Source: Nocardioides sp. PD653-B2
GTDB lineage: Bacteria > Actinomycetota > Actinomycetes > Propionibacteriales > Nocardioidaceae
Assembly: GCF_002117935.1 (NCBI RefSeq)
Contig: NZ_BDJE01000017.1
Span: 1 to 64,000 of the forward strand
Reading direction: 5' to 3'
DNA length: 64,000 nucleotides
Under the pieces are notes generated by a model. It had not been told where the DNA came from and did not search any database. It saw only the letters and a list, made by a program, of their open reading frames with translations. Within the stretch, counting starts at the first letter, position 1. Every line of letters begins with the position of its first letter. This document shows positions 42,975 through 51,841 of the stretch, in pieces. The translations under genes were made by a program, and so were the position numbers.

Positions 42975-43795
42975 TGCCCGACCGCACCGACGACGTCCGG
43001 AGCACCGCTCCCTCCAACCCGATCGCGGGCGCCGCCCGGATGTTCGACTACTGGGCGATCCTCTACCGGCGCACCTGGAAGGGCAGCGTCATCACGTCCT
43101 TCGTGAGCCCGCTGCTCTACGTGCTCGCGATGGGGGTGCTGCTCGGGGGCTTCATCCAGGGCGACCCCAGCGAGCTCGAGGGCGCCACGTCGTACCTCGA
43201 CTTCGTCGCTCCCGGCCTGCTGGCCGCCCAGGCGATGACGATCGTCTTCGGCGAGGTCACCTACCCGGTCATGGGCATGGTCAAGTGGCACCGCACCTAC
43301 TTCGGGATGACCGCGACCTCGCTGGGCATCCCCGACGTGATCGTGGCCCACCTCGGCTTCGTGCTGTTCCGGGTCGCGCTCTCGTGCGCGGTGTTCGTGG
43401 TCGTGATGGCGCCGTTCGGGGTCTTCGCCTCCGTGGGCGGCGCGCTCGTCGCGTTCCTCGTCCAGCTGCTGGTCGGGCTGGCGTTCGCGACCCCGGTCTA
43501 CGCGCTCTCGGCAGGGCTCAAGAACGAGAGCCCCTTCGCGCTCGTCTACCGGCTGGGGCTGATCCCGCTGTTCCTCTTCTCAGGCGCCTTCTTCCCCGTC
43601 GCCAACCTCGACCGGTGGATGGAGGTGCTCGCCAAGGCGACCCCGCTGTGGCACGGCGTCGACCTGACCCGGATGTTCACCCTCGGCCAGGTCGACTGGT
43701 CGATGGTCGCCGTCCACGTCGCCTACCTCGGCGGCCTCGCGCTGCTCGGCTGGTTCTGGGCCGTGCGCCGGCTGACGAAGCGGATGGTGAGCTAG
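42974..43795 (+). CDS. ABC-2 type permease (first subunit)
   Basis: A 273-aa membrane protein with six predicted helices, starting with a cytoplasmic N-terminus (about 25 aa). The ABC-2 pattern is clear: YRRTWKGSVITSFVSPLLYV, YLDFVAPGLLAAQAMTIVFG (the FVAPGLLA motif), IPLFLFSGAFFPVANLDRWM and a last helix HVAYLGGLALLGWFWAVRRL. It pairs with the next gene and the preceding ATPase. Its ATG overlaps the ATPase stop. Confidence 0.9.
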   Translation: MPDRTDDVRSTAPSNPIAGAARMFDYWAILYRRTWKGSVITSFVSPLLYVLAMGVLLGGFIQGDPSELEGATSYLDFVAPGLLAAQAMTIVFGEVTYPVMGMVKWHRTYFGMTATSLGIPDVIVAHLGFVLFRVALSCAVFVVVMAPFGVFASVGGALVAFLVQLLVGLAFATPVYALSAGLKNESPFALVYRLGLIPLFLFSGAFFPVANLDRWMEVLAKATPLWHGVDLTRMFTLGQVDWSMVAVHVAYLGGLALLGWFWAVRRLTKRMVS

Positions 43796-43798
43796 GCC

Positions 43799-44611
43799 AT
43801 GTCGATCCTCACGACCTCGGTCGGCCGCTCCGCCCGCTCGCCGCTCTCGCCCGGCGACGCCGCCGGCCTGCTGCTCTACCGCAACTTCCTCGCCTACCGC
43901 CGGGCCTGGTACATCTTCGTCAGCGGCTTCCTCGAGCCCGTCCTCTACCTGTTCTCGATCGGCGTCGGCGTCGGCCAGCTGGTGACCGGGTTCGAGTTCA
44001 ACGGCGAGACCATCCCGTACGCCGACTTCGTCGCGCCCGGCATGCTGGCCGCATCGGCGATGAACGGCACGATCATGGACGCGACGTTCAACTTCTTCTT
44101 CAAGCTGAAGTACAACAAGCTCTTCGACCAGATGCTGGCCACGCCGCTGACGACGATGGACATCGCCCGCGGCGAGTTGACCTGGTCGCTGCTGCGCGGC
44201 GGCCTCTACTCCGCCGGCTTCCTGGTCGTGATGCTCGCGATGGGACTGGTCGGCTCGTGGTGGGCGCTGCTCGTCGTCCCGGCGGCGCTGCTGATCGGGC
44301 TCGCCTTCGGCGGCGTCTGCATGGCGCTGACGACGTTCATGCGGTCCTGGCAGGACTTCGAGTACATCACGCTGGCGACGCTGCCGATGTTCCTCTTCTC
44401 GGCGACGTTCTTCCCGGTCACCGCCTTCCCGGTGGTGCTGCGCTGGGTCGTCGAGCTCACCCCGCTCTACCGCGGGGTGGTGCTCTGCCGCGAGCTGACC
44501 ACCGGGGCGCTGTCCTGGGGGAGCGCCGTCTCCGTGGTCTACCTGGTTGCGATGGGGCTCGTCGGCCTGCTGGTCGTGCGGCGACGGCTCGACAAGCTCC
44601 TGCTCACCTGA
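43799..44611 (+). CDS. ABC-2 type permease (second subunit)
   Basis: A 270-aa six-helix permease. It resembles the preceding subunit: YRRAWYIFVSGFLEPVLYLF, YADFVAPGMLAASAMNGTIM, KYNKLFDQMLATPLTTMDIA (the coupling-helix region) and LPMFLFSATFFPVTAFPVVL. Two related but different permeases imply a heterodimeric exporter. It begins 3 bp after the first permease, with the start region carrying only a weak ribosome-binding site, so coupled translation is likely. Confidence 0.9.
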   Translation: MSILTTSVGRSARSPLSPGDAAGLLLYRNFLAYRRAWYIFVSGFLEPVLYLFSIGVGVGQLVTGFEFNGETIPYADFVAPGMLAASAMNGTIMDATFNFFFKLKYNKLFDQMLATPLTTMDIARGELTWSLLRGGLYSAGFLVVMLAMGLVGSWWALLVVPAALLIGLAFGGVCMALTTFMRSWQDFEYITLATLPMFLFSATFFPVTAFPVVLRWVVELTPLYRGVVLCRELTTGALSWGSAVSVVYLVAMGLVGLLVVRRRLDKLLLT

Positions 44612-44713
44612 GCCGCAGCTCGCACGGCTGCCGGCGAGGTCATGGCGCCATCTTCTCGGAGGGTGGCGGGAACTCGCGCGCCGGCGGCGCAGTCGGGCTG
44701 GGAGGATGTGGCC

Positions 44714-45874
44714 ATGACCAGCGAGAGCGCCATCGCGCCGGACACCAAGGACTGGACGTGGGTGCTGGACCAGCCGTGCCCCGAGTGCGGCTTCGAGGCC
44801 GACCGGGTGACGGTCGACCGCATCGGTGAGGTCATCCGCGACAACGCGACCAGCTGGGAGGCGGTGCTGGAGGCGCCCGACGTCGCCGTCCGCCCGGAGC
44901 CCGGCACCTGGTCGGTGCTCGAGTACGCCTGCCACGTCCGCGACGTCCACCGCATCTTCGACCTCCGCGTCGGCCTGATGCTCGACCAGGACGAGCCGCG
45001 TTTCCCCAACTGGGACCAGGACGAGACCGCGGTGCTCGAGCGGTACGGCGAGCAGGACCCGGCCGTCGTCTCCGTCGAGCTGATGGACGCTGCGGCCGCG
45101 GTCGCCGAGCGCTACGACTCGGTGCCGCCAGGAGCCTGGAGCCGGCGCGGCCACCGCAGCAACGGCAGCGAGTTCACCGTCGAGAGCATCGGTCGCTACC
45201 ACCTCCACGACCTGGTCCACCACCTCTACGACGTCCGCGGCGCGGTGGCGCGCGCGACGGTCGAGGCGTACGACGCCTCGGCTGCTGCCTACCGCGACGG
45301 CACGGCCGCGATGCCGGCCCTCGTCCGCGCGGCCCTCGACGACTTCGTCGCCGCGCTCCCGGCCGGCGCACGGGTGCTCGAGATCGGCAGCGGTCCGGGC
45401 CGCGACGCCCGCGCGCTGGAGGACGCCGGGCTGAGTGTCCGGCGCACCGACATCACCCCCGGCTTCGTCGAGCTGATGCGCGACGAGGGTCACGACGCCG
45501 ACCTGCTCGACCCGCTGACCGACGACCTCGACGACCCGCGGCGCCCGGGCACGCCGTACGACGCGGTCTGGGCCAACGCGTCGCTGCTGCACGTGGCGCG
45601 CGCCGACCTGCCGGCCGTGCTCCGGCGCCTGGCCGACGCCACCACCGCCGGCGGGCTGCTGCGCTTCACGGTCAAGGAGGGCGACGGCGAGGCCTGGTCG
45701 ACGCACGGCCACGTGGCCGGCGCCCGGCACGTCACGTTCTGGCGTGAGGATCCGCTGCGCGCCGCCCTCGAGGCGTCCGGCTGGGAGATCGACCAGGTGC
45801 GCCACGACGACGGCGCCGAGACCGGCCAGCCGTGGCTGGACGTGTGGGCGACGCGGTCGACGAGGCACGCATGA
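44714..45874 (+). CDS. DinB-like domain fused to a SAM-dependent methyltransferase
   Basis: A 386-aa fusion. The N-terminal half (about 15-175) looks like a DinB/DUF664-type four-helix bundle: WVLDQPCPECGFEADRVTVD, WSVLEYACHVRDVHRIFDLR and FTVESIGRYHLHDLVHHLYD, whose His residues could bind a metal. The C-terminal half (about 200-386) is a class I methyltransferase with motif I ARVLEIGSGPGRDARALEDA, followed by VWANASLLHVARADLPAVLR and GGLLRFTVKEGDGEAWSTH. GGGAGG lies 9 nt before the ATG. DinB proteins include thiol-dependent transferases, so a mycothiol-linked role is conceivable but unproven. The next gene overlaps by 4 bp. Confidence 0.82.
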   Translation: MTSESAIAPDTKDWTWVLDQPCPECGFEADRVTVDRIGEVIRDNATSWEAVLEAPDVAVRPEPGTWSVLEYACHVRDVHRIFDLRVGLMLDQDEPRFPNWDQDETAVLERYGEQDPAVVSVELMDAAAAVAERYDSVPPGAWSRRGHRSNGSEFTVESIGRYHLHDLVHHLYDVRGAVARATVEAYDASAAAYRDGTAAMPALVRAALDDFVAALPAGARVLEIGSGPGRDARALEDAGLSVRRTDITPGFVELMRDEGHDADLLDPLTDDLDDPRRPGTPYDAVWANASLLHVARADLPAVLRRLADATTAGGLLRFTVKEGDGEAWSTHGHVAGARHVTFWREDPLRAALEASGWEIDQVRHDDGAETGQPWLDVWATRSTRHA

Positions 45875-46065
45875 GACACACCGAGTTCTGGGCGCGGATG
45901 GACCACGCACTCGGCCCGGCCTACTCCCGCTCGTGGGCGGACCTGTTCGTCATCGGCGAGCTCGGCGGCCGGACGGCGTCGCAGGCGCTGGCCGCGGGCG
46001 TGCCGCCCAAGGAGGTCTGGCGCGCGGTGTGGAGCGCCCTCGAGCTCCCGGCCAGCGAGCGGTGA
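45871..46065 (+). CDS. DUF3046 family small protein
   Basis: The 64-aa protein (MRHTEFWARMDHALGPAYSR ... SWADLFVIGELGGRTASQAL ... KEVWRAVWSALELP) matches the DUF3046 pattern known from actinobacteria, where it is usually encoded next to recA/recX. Here it is 8 kb from recA, coupled by ATGA overlap to the DinB-methyltransferase gene, and its own stop overlaps the GTG of the MFS transporter. It is all-helical by appearance, with no known function. Confidence 0.85.
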   Translation: MRHTEFWARMDHALGPAYSRSWADLFVIGELGGRTASQALAAGVPPKEVWRAVWSALELPASER

Positions 46066-47321
46066 CGACCGGCGGGCTGGTGCTGTCCGACCTGGTCGCG
46101 GTCCAGCGCCACACGGTCCGCACCCTCGTCCTGTCCCAGGCCGTGGGCGCGATCGGCATCACCATCGGCATCGCGACCGCGTCGCTGCTGGCCCGTGACA
46201 TCTCGGGGTCGGAGAGCCAGGCCGGGCTGGCCCAGACCTTCCAGGTCCTCGGCACCGCCGTCGCCGCCTACCTCCTCGCCCGGCTGATGGCCCGTCGCGG
46301 CCGCCGGGTCGGGCTGACCACCGGCTACCTGCTCGGTGCGTCCGGCGCGGTGCTCGCGGTCCTCGCCGGTGTCCTCGACTCGATGGTCCTGCTGCTGGTC
46401 GGTGCGCTGCTGCTCGGGACGACCAGCGCGGCCAACAACAGCGCTCGTTACGCCGCCACCGACCTCGCTCCGGACGAGCACAAGGGCCGTGCGCTGTCGA
46501 CCGTCGTCTGGGCCACCACGATCGGCGCCGTGGCCGGCCCCAACCTCACCGGTCCGGCCGGCGCCCTCGCCAACGGGCTCGGCATCCCGGAGCTGACCGG
46601 CCCCTTCGCGCTCGGCAGCCTGGGCATGGTGCTCGCGGCGCTCATCGTCACGGTCGGGCTGCGGCCCGACCCCCTGCTGCTCGCCCAGGAGGCGGCCGGC
46701 GTCGCGGCCGAGCCGCCGCGGGGCACGGCCTGGTCGCGCGCGGTGGTGGTCAGCCGGGAGCGGCCGGTCCTCGCCTTCGCCGTCCTCGCCATGGCCTGCG
46801 CCCACGCCGCGATGGTCGGCATCATGATCATGACGCCGCTGCACATGGAGCACGGTCACGCCGAGCTGCGCGTGATCGGCCTGGTCATCAGCCTGCACGT
46901 CCTCGGGATGTTCGCGTTCTCCCCGCTGGTCGGTCTCCTCGCCGACCGCACCGGCCGGCCCGCCGTGCTCGTCGAGGGGGCCGCGCTGCTGCTCGCCGCG
47001 ATGGTGCTCTGCGCGTTCGCACCCGAGGGCAGCTCGTGGCAGATCTTCGCCGGGCTCTTCCTGCTCGGCCTGGGCTGGTCCTTCGCCACCGTCGCGGCCT
47101 CGACGCTGATCGCCCAGCACGCGCCGATCGAGGCGCGCACCGACGTCCAGGGCGCGGCCGATCTCGTGATGGGCCTGACCGCTGCCTCGGCCGGGGGACT
47201 GGCTGGCGTCGTGGTCGATGCGTGGGGCTACACCGAGCTCGCGGTCTGCGCCGTCGGCCTGGTCGTGCTCGTCGCGATCGCCGGCCTCGGCGCGCGGGCC
47301 ACCACGCGACTGGCAGGCTGA
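46062..47321 (+). CDS. MFS transporter
   Basis: A 419-aa major facilitator with about 12 helices. Motif A-like LMARRGRRVGLTTGYLLG lies after helix 2, and a second copy LLADRTGRPAVLVEGAALLL after helix 8. NNSARYAATDLAPDEHKGRA is the loop before helix 5. The GTG overlaps the DUF3046 stop (GTGA), so three genes (fusion methyltransferase, DUF3046, MFS) are coupled. Substrate unknown; drug or metabolite efflux is the default expectation. Confidence 0.87.
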   Translation: MTTGGLVLSDLVAVQRHTVRTLVLSQAVGAIGITIGIATASLLARDISGSESQAGLAQTFQVLGTAVAAYLLARLMARRGRRVGLTTGYLLGASGAVLAVLAGVLDSMVLLLVGALLLGTTSAANNSARYAATDLAPDEHKGRALSTVVWATTIGAVAGPNLTGPAGALANGLGIPELTGPFALGSLGMVLAALIVTVGLRPDPLLLAQEAAGVAAEPPRGTAWSRAVVVSRERPVLAFAVLAMACAHAAMVGIMIMTPLHMEHGHAELRVIGLVISLHVLGMFAFSPLVGLLADRTGRPAVLVEGAALLLAAMVLCAFAPEGSSWQIFAGLFLLGLGWSFATVAASTLIAQHAPIEARTDVQGAADLVMGLTAASAGGLAGVVVDAWGYTELAVCAVGLVVLVAIAGLGARATTRLAG

Positions 47322-47325
47322 CCGC

Positions 47326-48120
47326 ATGAGCATCGCAGACATCGCCGTGATCGGGGGGACCGGTTTCTACTCGTTCCTCGACGACCCGGTGGAGCACACC
47401 GTCGAGACGCCGTACGGCGCGCCGTCGGCGCCGGTCGCGGTCGGCACCGTCGCGGGCCGCTCGGTCGCGTTCCTCCCGCGGCACGGCCCGCACCACGAGT
47501 TCCCGCCGCACGCGATCCCGTACCGCGCCAACCTCTGGGCGCTGCGCTCCCTCGGCGTGCGCCAGGTGCTCGCCCCCTGCGCGGTCGGCGGCCTGCGGCC
47601 CGAGGTCGCGCCCGGTGACATCGTGGTGCCCGACCAGCTCGTCGACCGCACCTACCGCCGGATCCCGTCGTACGTCGAGACCGGCGCCGTGCACCTGCCG
47701 TTCGGCGACCCCTACTGCGACCGGCTGTCCGCGACGGTCGCCGCGGCCGACCCGGTGATCAAGTCCGGGGGAGCGATGGTGATCATCGAGGGTCCGCGCT
47801 TCTCGACCCGCGCGGAGTCGCGCAGCTATGCCGGCGAGGGCTGGTCGCTGATCAACATGACCGGCCACCCCGAGGCGGCGCTGGCTCGGGAGATGCGGCA
47901 GTGCTACGCGGCGATCGCGCTCGTCACCGACATGGACGCCGGCGCCGAGACCGGCGCGGGCGTCGGCCAGGAAGAAGTGTTCGCGCTCTTCAAGGCCAAC
48001 CTCGAGCGGCTGACCGGGATCCTGACGCGCACCATCGAGACCATCCCCGACCCCGACGGCTGCTCCTGCTCCACCTGGGCCGACGGCATCGACCTGACCT
48101 ACGAGGTGCCCGGCGCGTGA
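47326..48120 (+). CDS. mtnP: S-methyl-5'-thioadenosine phosphorylase
   Basis: The 264-aa nucleoside phosphorylase cleaves methylthioadenosine to adenine and methylthioribose-1-phosphate. Diagnostic segments: IAVIGGTGFYSFLDD (phosphate loop), FLPRHGPHHEFPPHAIPYRA, PCAVGGLRPEVAPGDIVVPD, IIEGPRFSTRAESR and the substrate-site LINMTGHPEAALAREM. It keeps the methionine-salvage type SXXM pattern, though PNP-like relaxed specificity cannot be excluded. Only 4 bp separate it from the MFS gene, and the epimerase starts at a GTG overlapping its stop. Confidence 0.92.
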   Translation: MSIADIAVIGGTGFYSFLDDPVEHTVETPYGAPSAPVAVGTVAGRSVAFLPRHGPHHEFPPHAIPYRANLWALRSLGVRQVLAPCAVGGLRPEVAPGDIVVPDQLVDRTYRRIPSYVETGAVHLPFGDPYCDRLSATVAAADPVIKSGGAMVIIEGPRFSTRAESRSYAGEGWSLINMTGHPEAALAREMRQCYAAIALVTDMDAGAETGAGVGQEEVFALFKANLERLTGILTRTIETIPDPDGCSCSTWADGIDLTYEVPGA

Positions 48121-49160
48121 AGGTCCTGCTCACCGGCTCCGCCGGCTTCATCGGTACGGCGATCGGCGCGGCGCTCGAGGGCGACGGCCACGAGGTGGTC
48201 CGCGTCGACCTGATGCTGCCGATGGCGCACGGGTCTTCGGATGCGCCGGCGGGCACCCACCGGCTCGACGTCCGCGACGCGGACGGCTGGGGCGACCTGC
48301 TCGACGGCGTCGACGCGGTCTGCCACCAGGCGGCGGTCGTCGGCGCGGGCGTGAAGGTCGGCGACCTGCCCGCCTACGCCGGCCACAACGACCTCGGCAC
48401 CGCTGTGCTACTCGCCGCGATGCACGACGCGGGGGTGCGCCGGCTGGTGCTCGCGTCGTCGATGGTGGTCTACGGCGAGGGCCGCTACACCTGCCCCGAG
48501 CACGGCGACCAGTCCCCGCCGCCGCGCACCCGCGCTGCCCTCGACGGAGGCGACTTCGACAACCACTGCCCGGTCTGCGGCCTCGTGCTGGGCTGGGCGC
48601 TCGTCGACGAGACCGCGCGCCTCGACCCGCGCTCGTCGTACGCCGCCAGCAAGGTCGCCCAGGAGCACTACACCTCCGCCTGGGTCCGTCAGGCCGACTC
48701 GTCGGCGGTGGCGCTGAGGTACCACAACGTCTACGGGCCCGGCATGCCGCGCGACACGCCGTACTCCGGCGTCGCGGCGATGTTCCGCTCGTCGCTGGAG
48801 CGGGGCGAGGCGCCGCAGGTCTACGAGGACGGCGGGCAGATGCGCGACTTCGTCCACGTCGCCGACGTCGCCCGCTGCAACGTCGCCGCGCTGGAGTCCG
48901 TGGTCGCCTCGGACGCGGGGAGGTACGACGCCTACAACGTCGCGTCCGGCGAGCCGATCCCGATCCTGCAGGTGGCCGAGATGGTCGGCGCGGGCACCAC
49001 ATCGGGCGTCGCGCCCGAGGTCACCGGCGGCTACCGCCTCGGCGACGTGCGGCACATCGTGGCCTCGCCCGAGCGGGCGCGGGCCGAGCTCGGCTTCAGC
49101 GCCTCGATCCGCCCCGCCGACGGGCTCCGGGAGTTCGCGACGGCGCCGCTGCGGGCGTGA
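48117..49160 (+). CDS. NAD-dependent epimerase/dehydratase with Cys-rich insert
   Basis: A 347-aa extended short-chain dehydrogenase acting on a nucleotide sugar. The Rossmann motif is KVLLTGSAGFIGTAIGAAL, LASSMVVYGEGRYT is followed by the active site SSYAASKVAQEHYTSAW (Ser..Tyr-x3-Lys), and RYHNVYGPGM is the sugar site. Between them (about residues 123-160) an insert contains CPEHGDQ and HCPVCG, a possible zinc site not found in standard GalE. Coupled to mtnP (GTGA) and ending against the convergent membrane gene. To my memory the mycobacterial orthologue is annotated GalE3, with unknown substrate. Confidence 0.87.
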   Translation: MKVLLTGSAGFIGTAIGAALEGDGHEVVRVDLMLPMAHGSSDAPAGTHRLDVRDADGWGDLLDGVDAVCHQAAVVGAGVKVGDLPAYAGHNDLGTAVLLAAMHDAGVRRLVLASSMVVYGEGRYTCPEHGDQSPPPRTRAALDGGDFDNHCPVCGLVLGWALVDETARLDPRSSYAASKVAQEHYTSAWVRQADSSAVALRYHNVYGPGMPRDTPYSGVAAMFRSSLERGEAPQVYEDGGQMRDFVHVADVARCNVAALESVVASDAGRYDAYNVASGEPIPILQVAEMVGAGTTSGVAPEVTGGYRLGDVRHIVASPERARAELGFSASIRPADGLREFATAPLRA

Positions 49161-50495
49161 TCACCAGCTCGTGTAGAGCAGCTGCTGCACGAGCAGCGCA
49201 CTCACGACCTGCACCAGCACCCCGGTCCGCCGCCAGCGCTCGGGCAGCAGCGCGGCCGACAGCAGCAGCCACGGCACGAACGGCAGCCAGATCCGCTCGA
49301 CCTCGGCCTTGCTCATCCGGGACAGGTCGGCGACCACGATCGCGGCGGCCGCGGCCGACACGAGCAGCAGCACCACCCGGTCGGCCTTCCGGCGCAGCGC
49401 CACCACCTGGGCGAGGCCGGCGCCCAGGAGAGGCCCGGCGCAGACGACGAGCGCGGCCAGGTTGCCCCAGAGCCAGTACGACGCGGGCCGGTCGGCGGCG
49501 ATGCCGTCCCAGTAGCGGTCGTTGAGCACCGGGTAGGCCTCCCACCACGAGAACCCGCCCGCGGCCAAGGCCAGCACCACCACCAGCGCGGTGGCCGCCG
49601 CGACCGGCAGCGGCAGCCAGGACCGGGCGAGCACCAGGACCGCGACCGCGATCAGCCCCACGAGGGGCAGGCCGTACGACATCAGCACGCCGTAGCCGAG
49701 CAGCAGCCCGGCGAGCGTCGACCACGCGACCGATCGGCCCCGCGCAGGGGACGTGGCGCCGAGCGCCAGGCACGCCAGCCCCCACGCCGCCACTGCCGCG
49801 AACACGGCGTCCGCCGACACCGCCATGAAGACCGCGGCCGGGGTGAGGACGAGGAACGGCGCGGCCCGGCGAGCCATCACCTCGGCACCGAGCGCGCGCA
49901 GGGTCACCAGGACCGCGAGGGCGGTGGTCGCGGCGATGACCGTGACGACCAGCCCGGCGGCGAGGTCGCCGCCCAGCCCGACCTTCACCAGGCCCACGAA
50001 GAACAGCAGCGCCCCCGGCGGGTGGCCGGCGGGATGGGTCGGCCAGTTGTCGGGCGCCGAGTAGGGGATCCGGTCGACGTACGTCGTCAGCAGCTGGTGC
50101 ACGTCCGTGACGGCGCGCGCCGAGCGCAGGTACTCGTAGTCGTCACCGAGCACCCGCGAGATCCCGGACGTCCCGTCGACGAAGGCCAGCGCCAGCAGCC
50201 AGGCCAGCCCGACGACGTACGACACCAGGAGCAGGCGCTGCCACGAGAGCCGCTCGGCGACGTCGACGGCGTAGCGCCAGCCGAGCACGGCGATCACGAG
50301 CGCGGGCAGCGTGCCGGCGCCGAGGAGCTTCGGCTCCCAGTAGCCGTGCAGCGGCGGCAGCTCGCCGGCCGCCAGGCTGCGCGGCGCGCGCGCCCACACC
50401 TCCCAGCCGAACATCGGCGGCACCGCGAGCGCGGCGGCCACCAGTGCCACGCAGAGAACTAGACCGATCCAGGGCGGACGAACGCTGGTCGGCAT
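49161..50495 (-). CDS. Polytopic membrane protein, glycosyltransferase-like (GT-C/GT87 type)
   Basis: The 444-aa product has about 11-13 helices. After the first helix (WIGLVLCVALVAAALAVPPM) and a loop, GDDYEYLRSARAVTDVHQLL and PDNWPTHPAGHPPGALLFFV form the acidic/aromatic outside loop typical of GT-C polyprenyl-phosphate mannosyltransferases. A basic end LLPERWRRTGVLVQ follows. TAAGGT ends 7 nt before the ATG (leaderless). It is convergent with the epimerase (adjacent stops) and divergent from the GT2 operon. Likely adds a sugar from a lipid carrier outside the cell; acceptor unknown. Confidence 0.75.
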   Translation of the reverse strand: MPTSVRPPWIGLVLCVALVAAALAVPPMFGWEVWARAPRSLAAGELPPLHGYWEPKLLGAGTLPALVIAVLGWRYAVDVAERLSWQRLLLVSYVVGLAWLLALAFVDGTSGISRVLGDDYEYLRSARAVTDVHQLLTTYVDRIPYSAPDNWPTHPAGHPPGALLFFVGLVKVGLGGDLAAGLVVTVIAATTALAVLVTLRALGAEVMARRAAPFLVLTPAAVFMAVSADAVFAAVAAWGLACLALGATSPARGRSVAWSTLAGLLLGYGVLMSYGLPLVGLIAVAVLVLARSWLPLPVAAATALVVVLALAAGGFSWWEAYPVLNDRYWDGIAADRPASYWLWGNLAALVVCAGPLLGAGLAQVVALRRKADRVVLLLVSAAAAAIVVADLSRMSKAEVERIWLPFVPWLLLSAALLPERWRRTGVLVQVVSALLVQQLLYTSW

Positions 50496-50502
50496 GCAAC
50501 CG

Positions 50503-50508
50503 ACCTTA
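50503..50508 (-). promoter_or_regulatory. Leaderless -10 (TAAGGT) for the polytopic glycosyltransferase-like gene
   Basis: The minus-strand TAAGGT ends 7 nt before the ATG at 50495 in the 39-bp gap to the GT2 gene. No clear TANNNT hexamer is seen for the plus-strand GT2 gene. Confidence 0.6.
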
Positions 50509-50534
50509 GAGGGGCACTGTTCCGAATAGCCGTC

Positions 50535-51194
50535 ATGGAGCCTCTTTGCGATCTCATCCTTCCGTGTCGCGACGAGGCCCCGGCCCTCGCGGCACTGCTC
50601 CCGGCCGTCCCGGCGGAGTTCGCGGTCATCGTGGTCGACAACGGGTCGTCCGACGACACCGCCGAGGTGGCCCGCAGGTTGGGCGCCACGGTGGTCGGCG
50701 AGTCGACCCCGGGGTACGGCGCGGCCGTGCACGCGGGCCTGCTCGCCGCGACGCGTGACTACGTCGCCTTCATGGACGGCGACGACTCCTTCGACCCCGC
50801 CGAGCTGCTGCCGATGCTCGAGGACGTGAGCTCCGGGCGAGCGGACCTGGCCGTCGGCCGGCGCCGGCCGGTCTCGCGCGGGGTCTGGCCCTGGCACGCC
50901 CGCCTCGGCAACAGCCTGATCGTGTGGTGGCTGCGCCGCCGGATCGGCATGAACGCCCACGACATCGCCCCCATCCGGATCAGCCGTCGCGACGAACTCC
51001 TAGCTCTCGACGTACTCGACCGGAGGTTCGGATACCCCGTGGAACTTCTTCAGAAGGCGACGCACGCCGGCTGGCGGCTGGCCGAGCGAGACGTGTCCTA
51101 CCGCCCTCGCGCGGTCGGGACCCGCTCCAAGGTCTCGGGGTCCGTCCGCGGCACGCTGCGCACCGCCCGGGACTTCTGGCGCGTCCTCTCGTGA
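50535..51194 (+). CDS. Family 2 glycosyltransferase
   Basis: The 219-aa GT-A enzyme starts CDLILPCRDEAPALAALLP. It has the nucleotide-binding VVDNGSSDDTAEVARRLGA, a YGAAVHAGLLAA segment and the DxD-type FMDGDDSFDPAELLPML. A later GNSLIVWWLRRRIGMNAHDI recalls dolichyl-phosphate sugar synthases, so a polyprenyl-phosphate sugar may be the product. It leads five genes joined by 4-bp overlaps (50535-54058). It could supply the lipid-linked sugar used by the divergent membrane protein. Confidence 0.88.
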   Translation: MEPLCDLILPCRDEAPALAALLPAVPAEFAVIVVDNGSSDDTAEVARRLGATVVGESTPGYGAAVHAGLLAATRDYVAFMDGDDSFDPAELLPMLEDVSSGRADLAVGRRRPVSRGVWPWHARLGNSLIVWWLRRRIGMNAHDIAPIRISRRDELLALDVLDRRFGYPVELLQKATHAGWRLAERDVSYRPRAVGTRSKVSGSVRGTLRTARDFWRVLS

Positions 51195-51841
51195 CCGGGG
51201 CACGCGTGCTCGTCGTGGCCAAGGCGCCGGTCGCCGGTCGGGTGAAGACCCGGCTGGGCGCCGAGATCGGCATGGCCGCCGCCGCCGACCTCGCGGCCGC
51301 CGCACTCCTCGACACGATGGCCGCCTGCCGTGCAGGCTTCGGCCCCGACGCCTGCCTGCTCTCGCTGTCCGGCGACTTCGCCGACTCCGTGCGCGGCGAC
51401 GAGCTGGCCCGCGCCGCCGAGGGCTGGTCGGTCGCCCGCCAGCGGGGGAGCACCTTCGCCGAGCGCCTCGCCAACGCCCACCTCGACGTCCCGCCCGGGG
51501 GACCGGTCGTCCAGGTCGGCATGGACACCCCGCAGCTCACCCCGGCCCTGCTGACCGAGGTCGCCGCGGCGACCGACGAGCACGACGCCGTGCTGGGCCC
51601 CGCCGAGGACGGGGGCTGGTGGGTGCTCGCGCTCCGCCGCCCCACCGCCGCCCGGTCGCTGCACGACGTACCCATGTCGACGCCCACGACGTACGACGAC
51701 ACCCGGCGCGCGCTCGTCGGCGAGGGCCTCGACGTGGGGGCGGCGCGGACGCTGCGCGACGTCGACACGGTCGCGGACGCCCACGCGGTCGCGGCCGCCG
51801 TGCCCGGCAGCCACTTCGCCCGGGCCTGGGGTGCGCGATGA
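51191..51841 (+). CDS. DUF2064 nucleotidyltransferase-like glycosyltransferase (TIGR04282 type)
   Basis: The 216-aa protein has a CofC/GT-A-like fold. Its N-terminus RVLVVAKAPVAGRVKTRLGA (phosphate-binding KTRL) and VQVGMDTPQLTPALL together with AVLGPAEDGGWWVLALRRP define the DUF2064 family, usually encoded beside a GT2 enzyme. GTG start overlaps the GT2 stop. Homologues are called rSAM/selenodomain-associated transferase 1 in some annotation schemes; no radical-SAM gene is adjacent here. The reaction is unknown. Confidence 0.85.
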   Translation: MTGARVLVVAKAPVAGRVKTRLGAEIGMAAAADLAAAALLDTMAACRAGFGPDACLLSLSGDFADSVRGDELARAAEGWSVARQRGSTFAERLANAHLDVPPGGPVVQVGMDTPQLTPALLTEVAAATDEHDAVLGPAEDGGWWVLALRRPTAARSLHDVPMSTPTTYDDTRRALVGEGLDVGAARTLRDVDTVADAHAVAAAVPGSHFARAWGAR

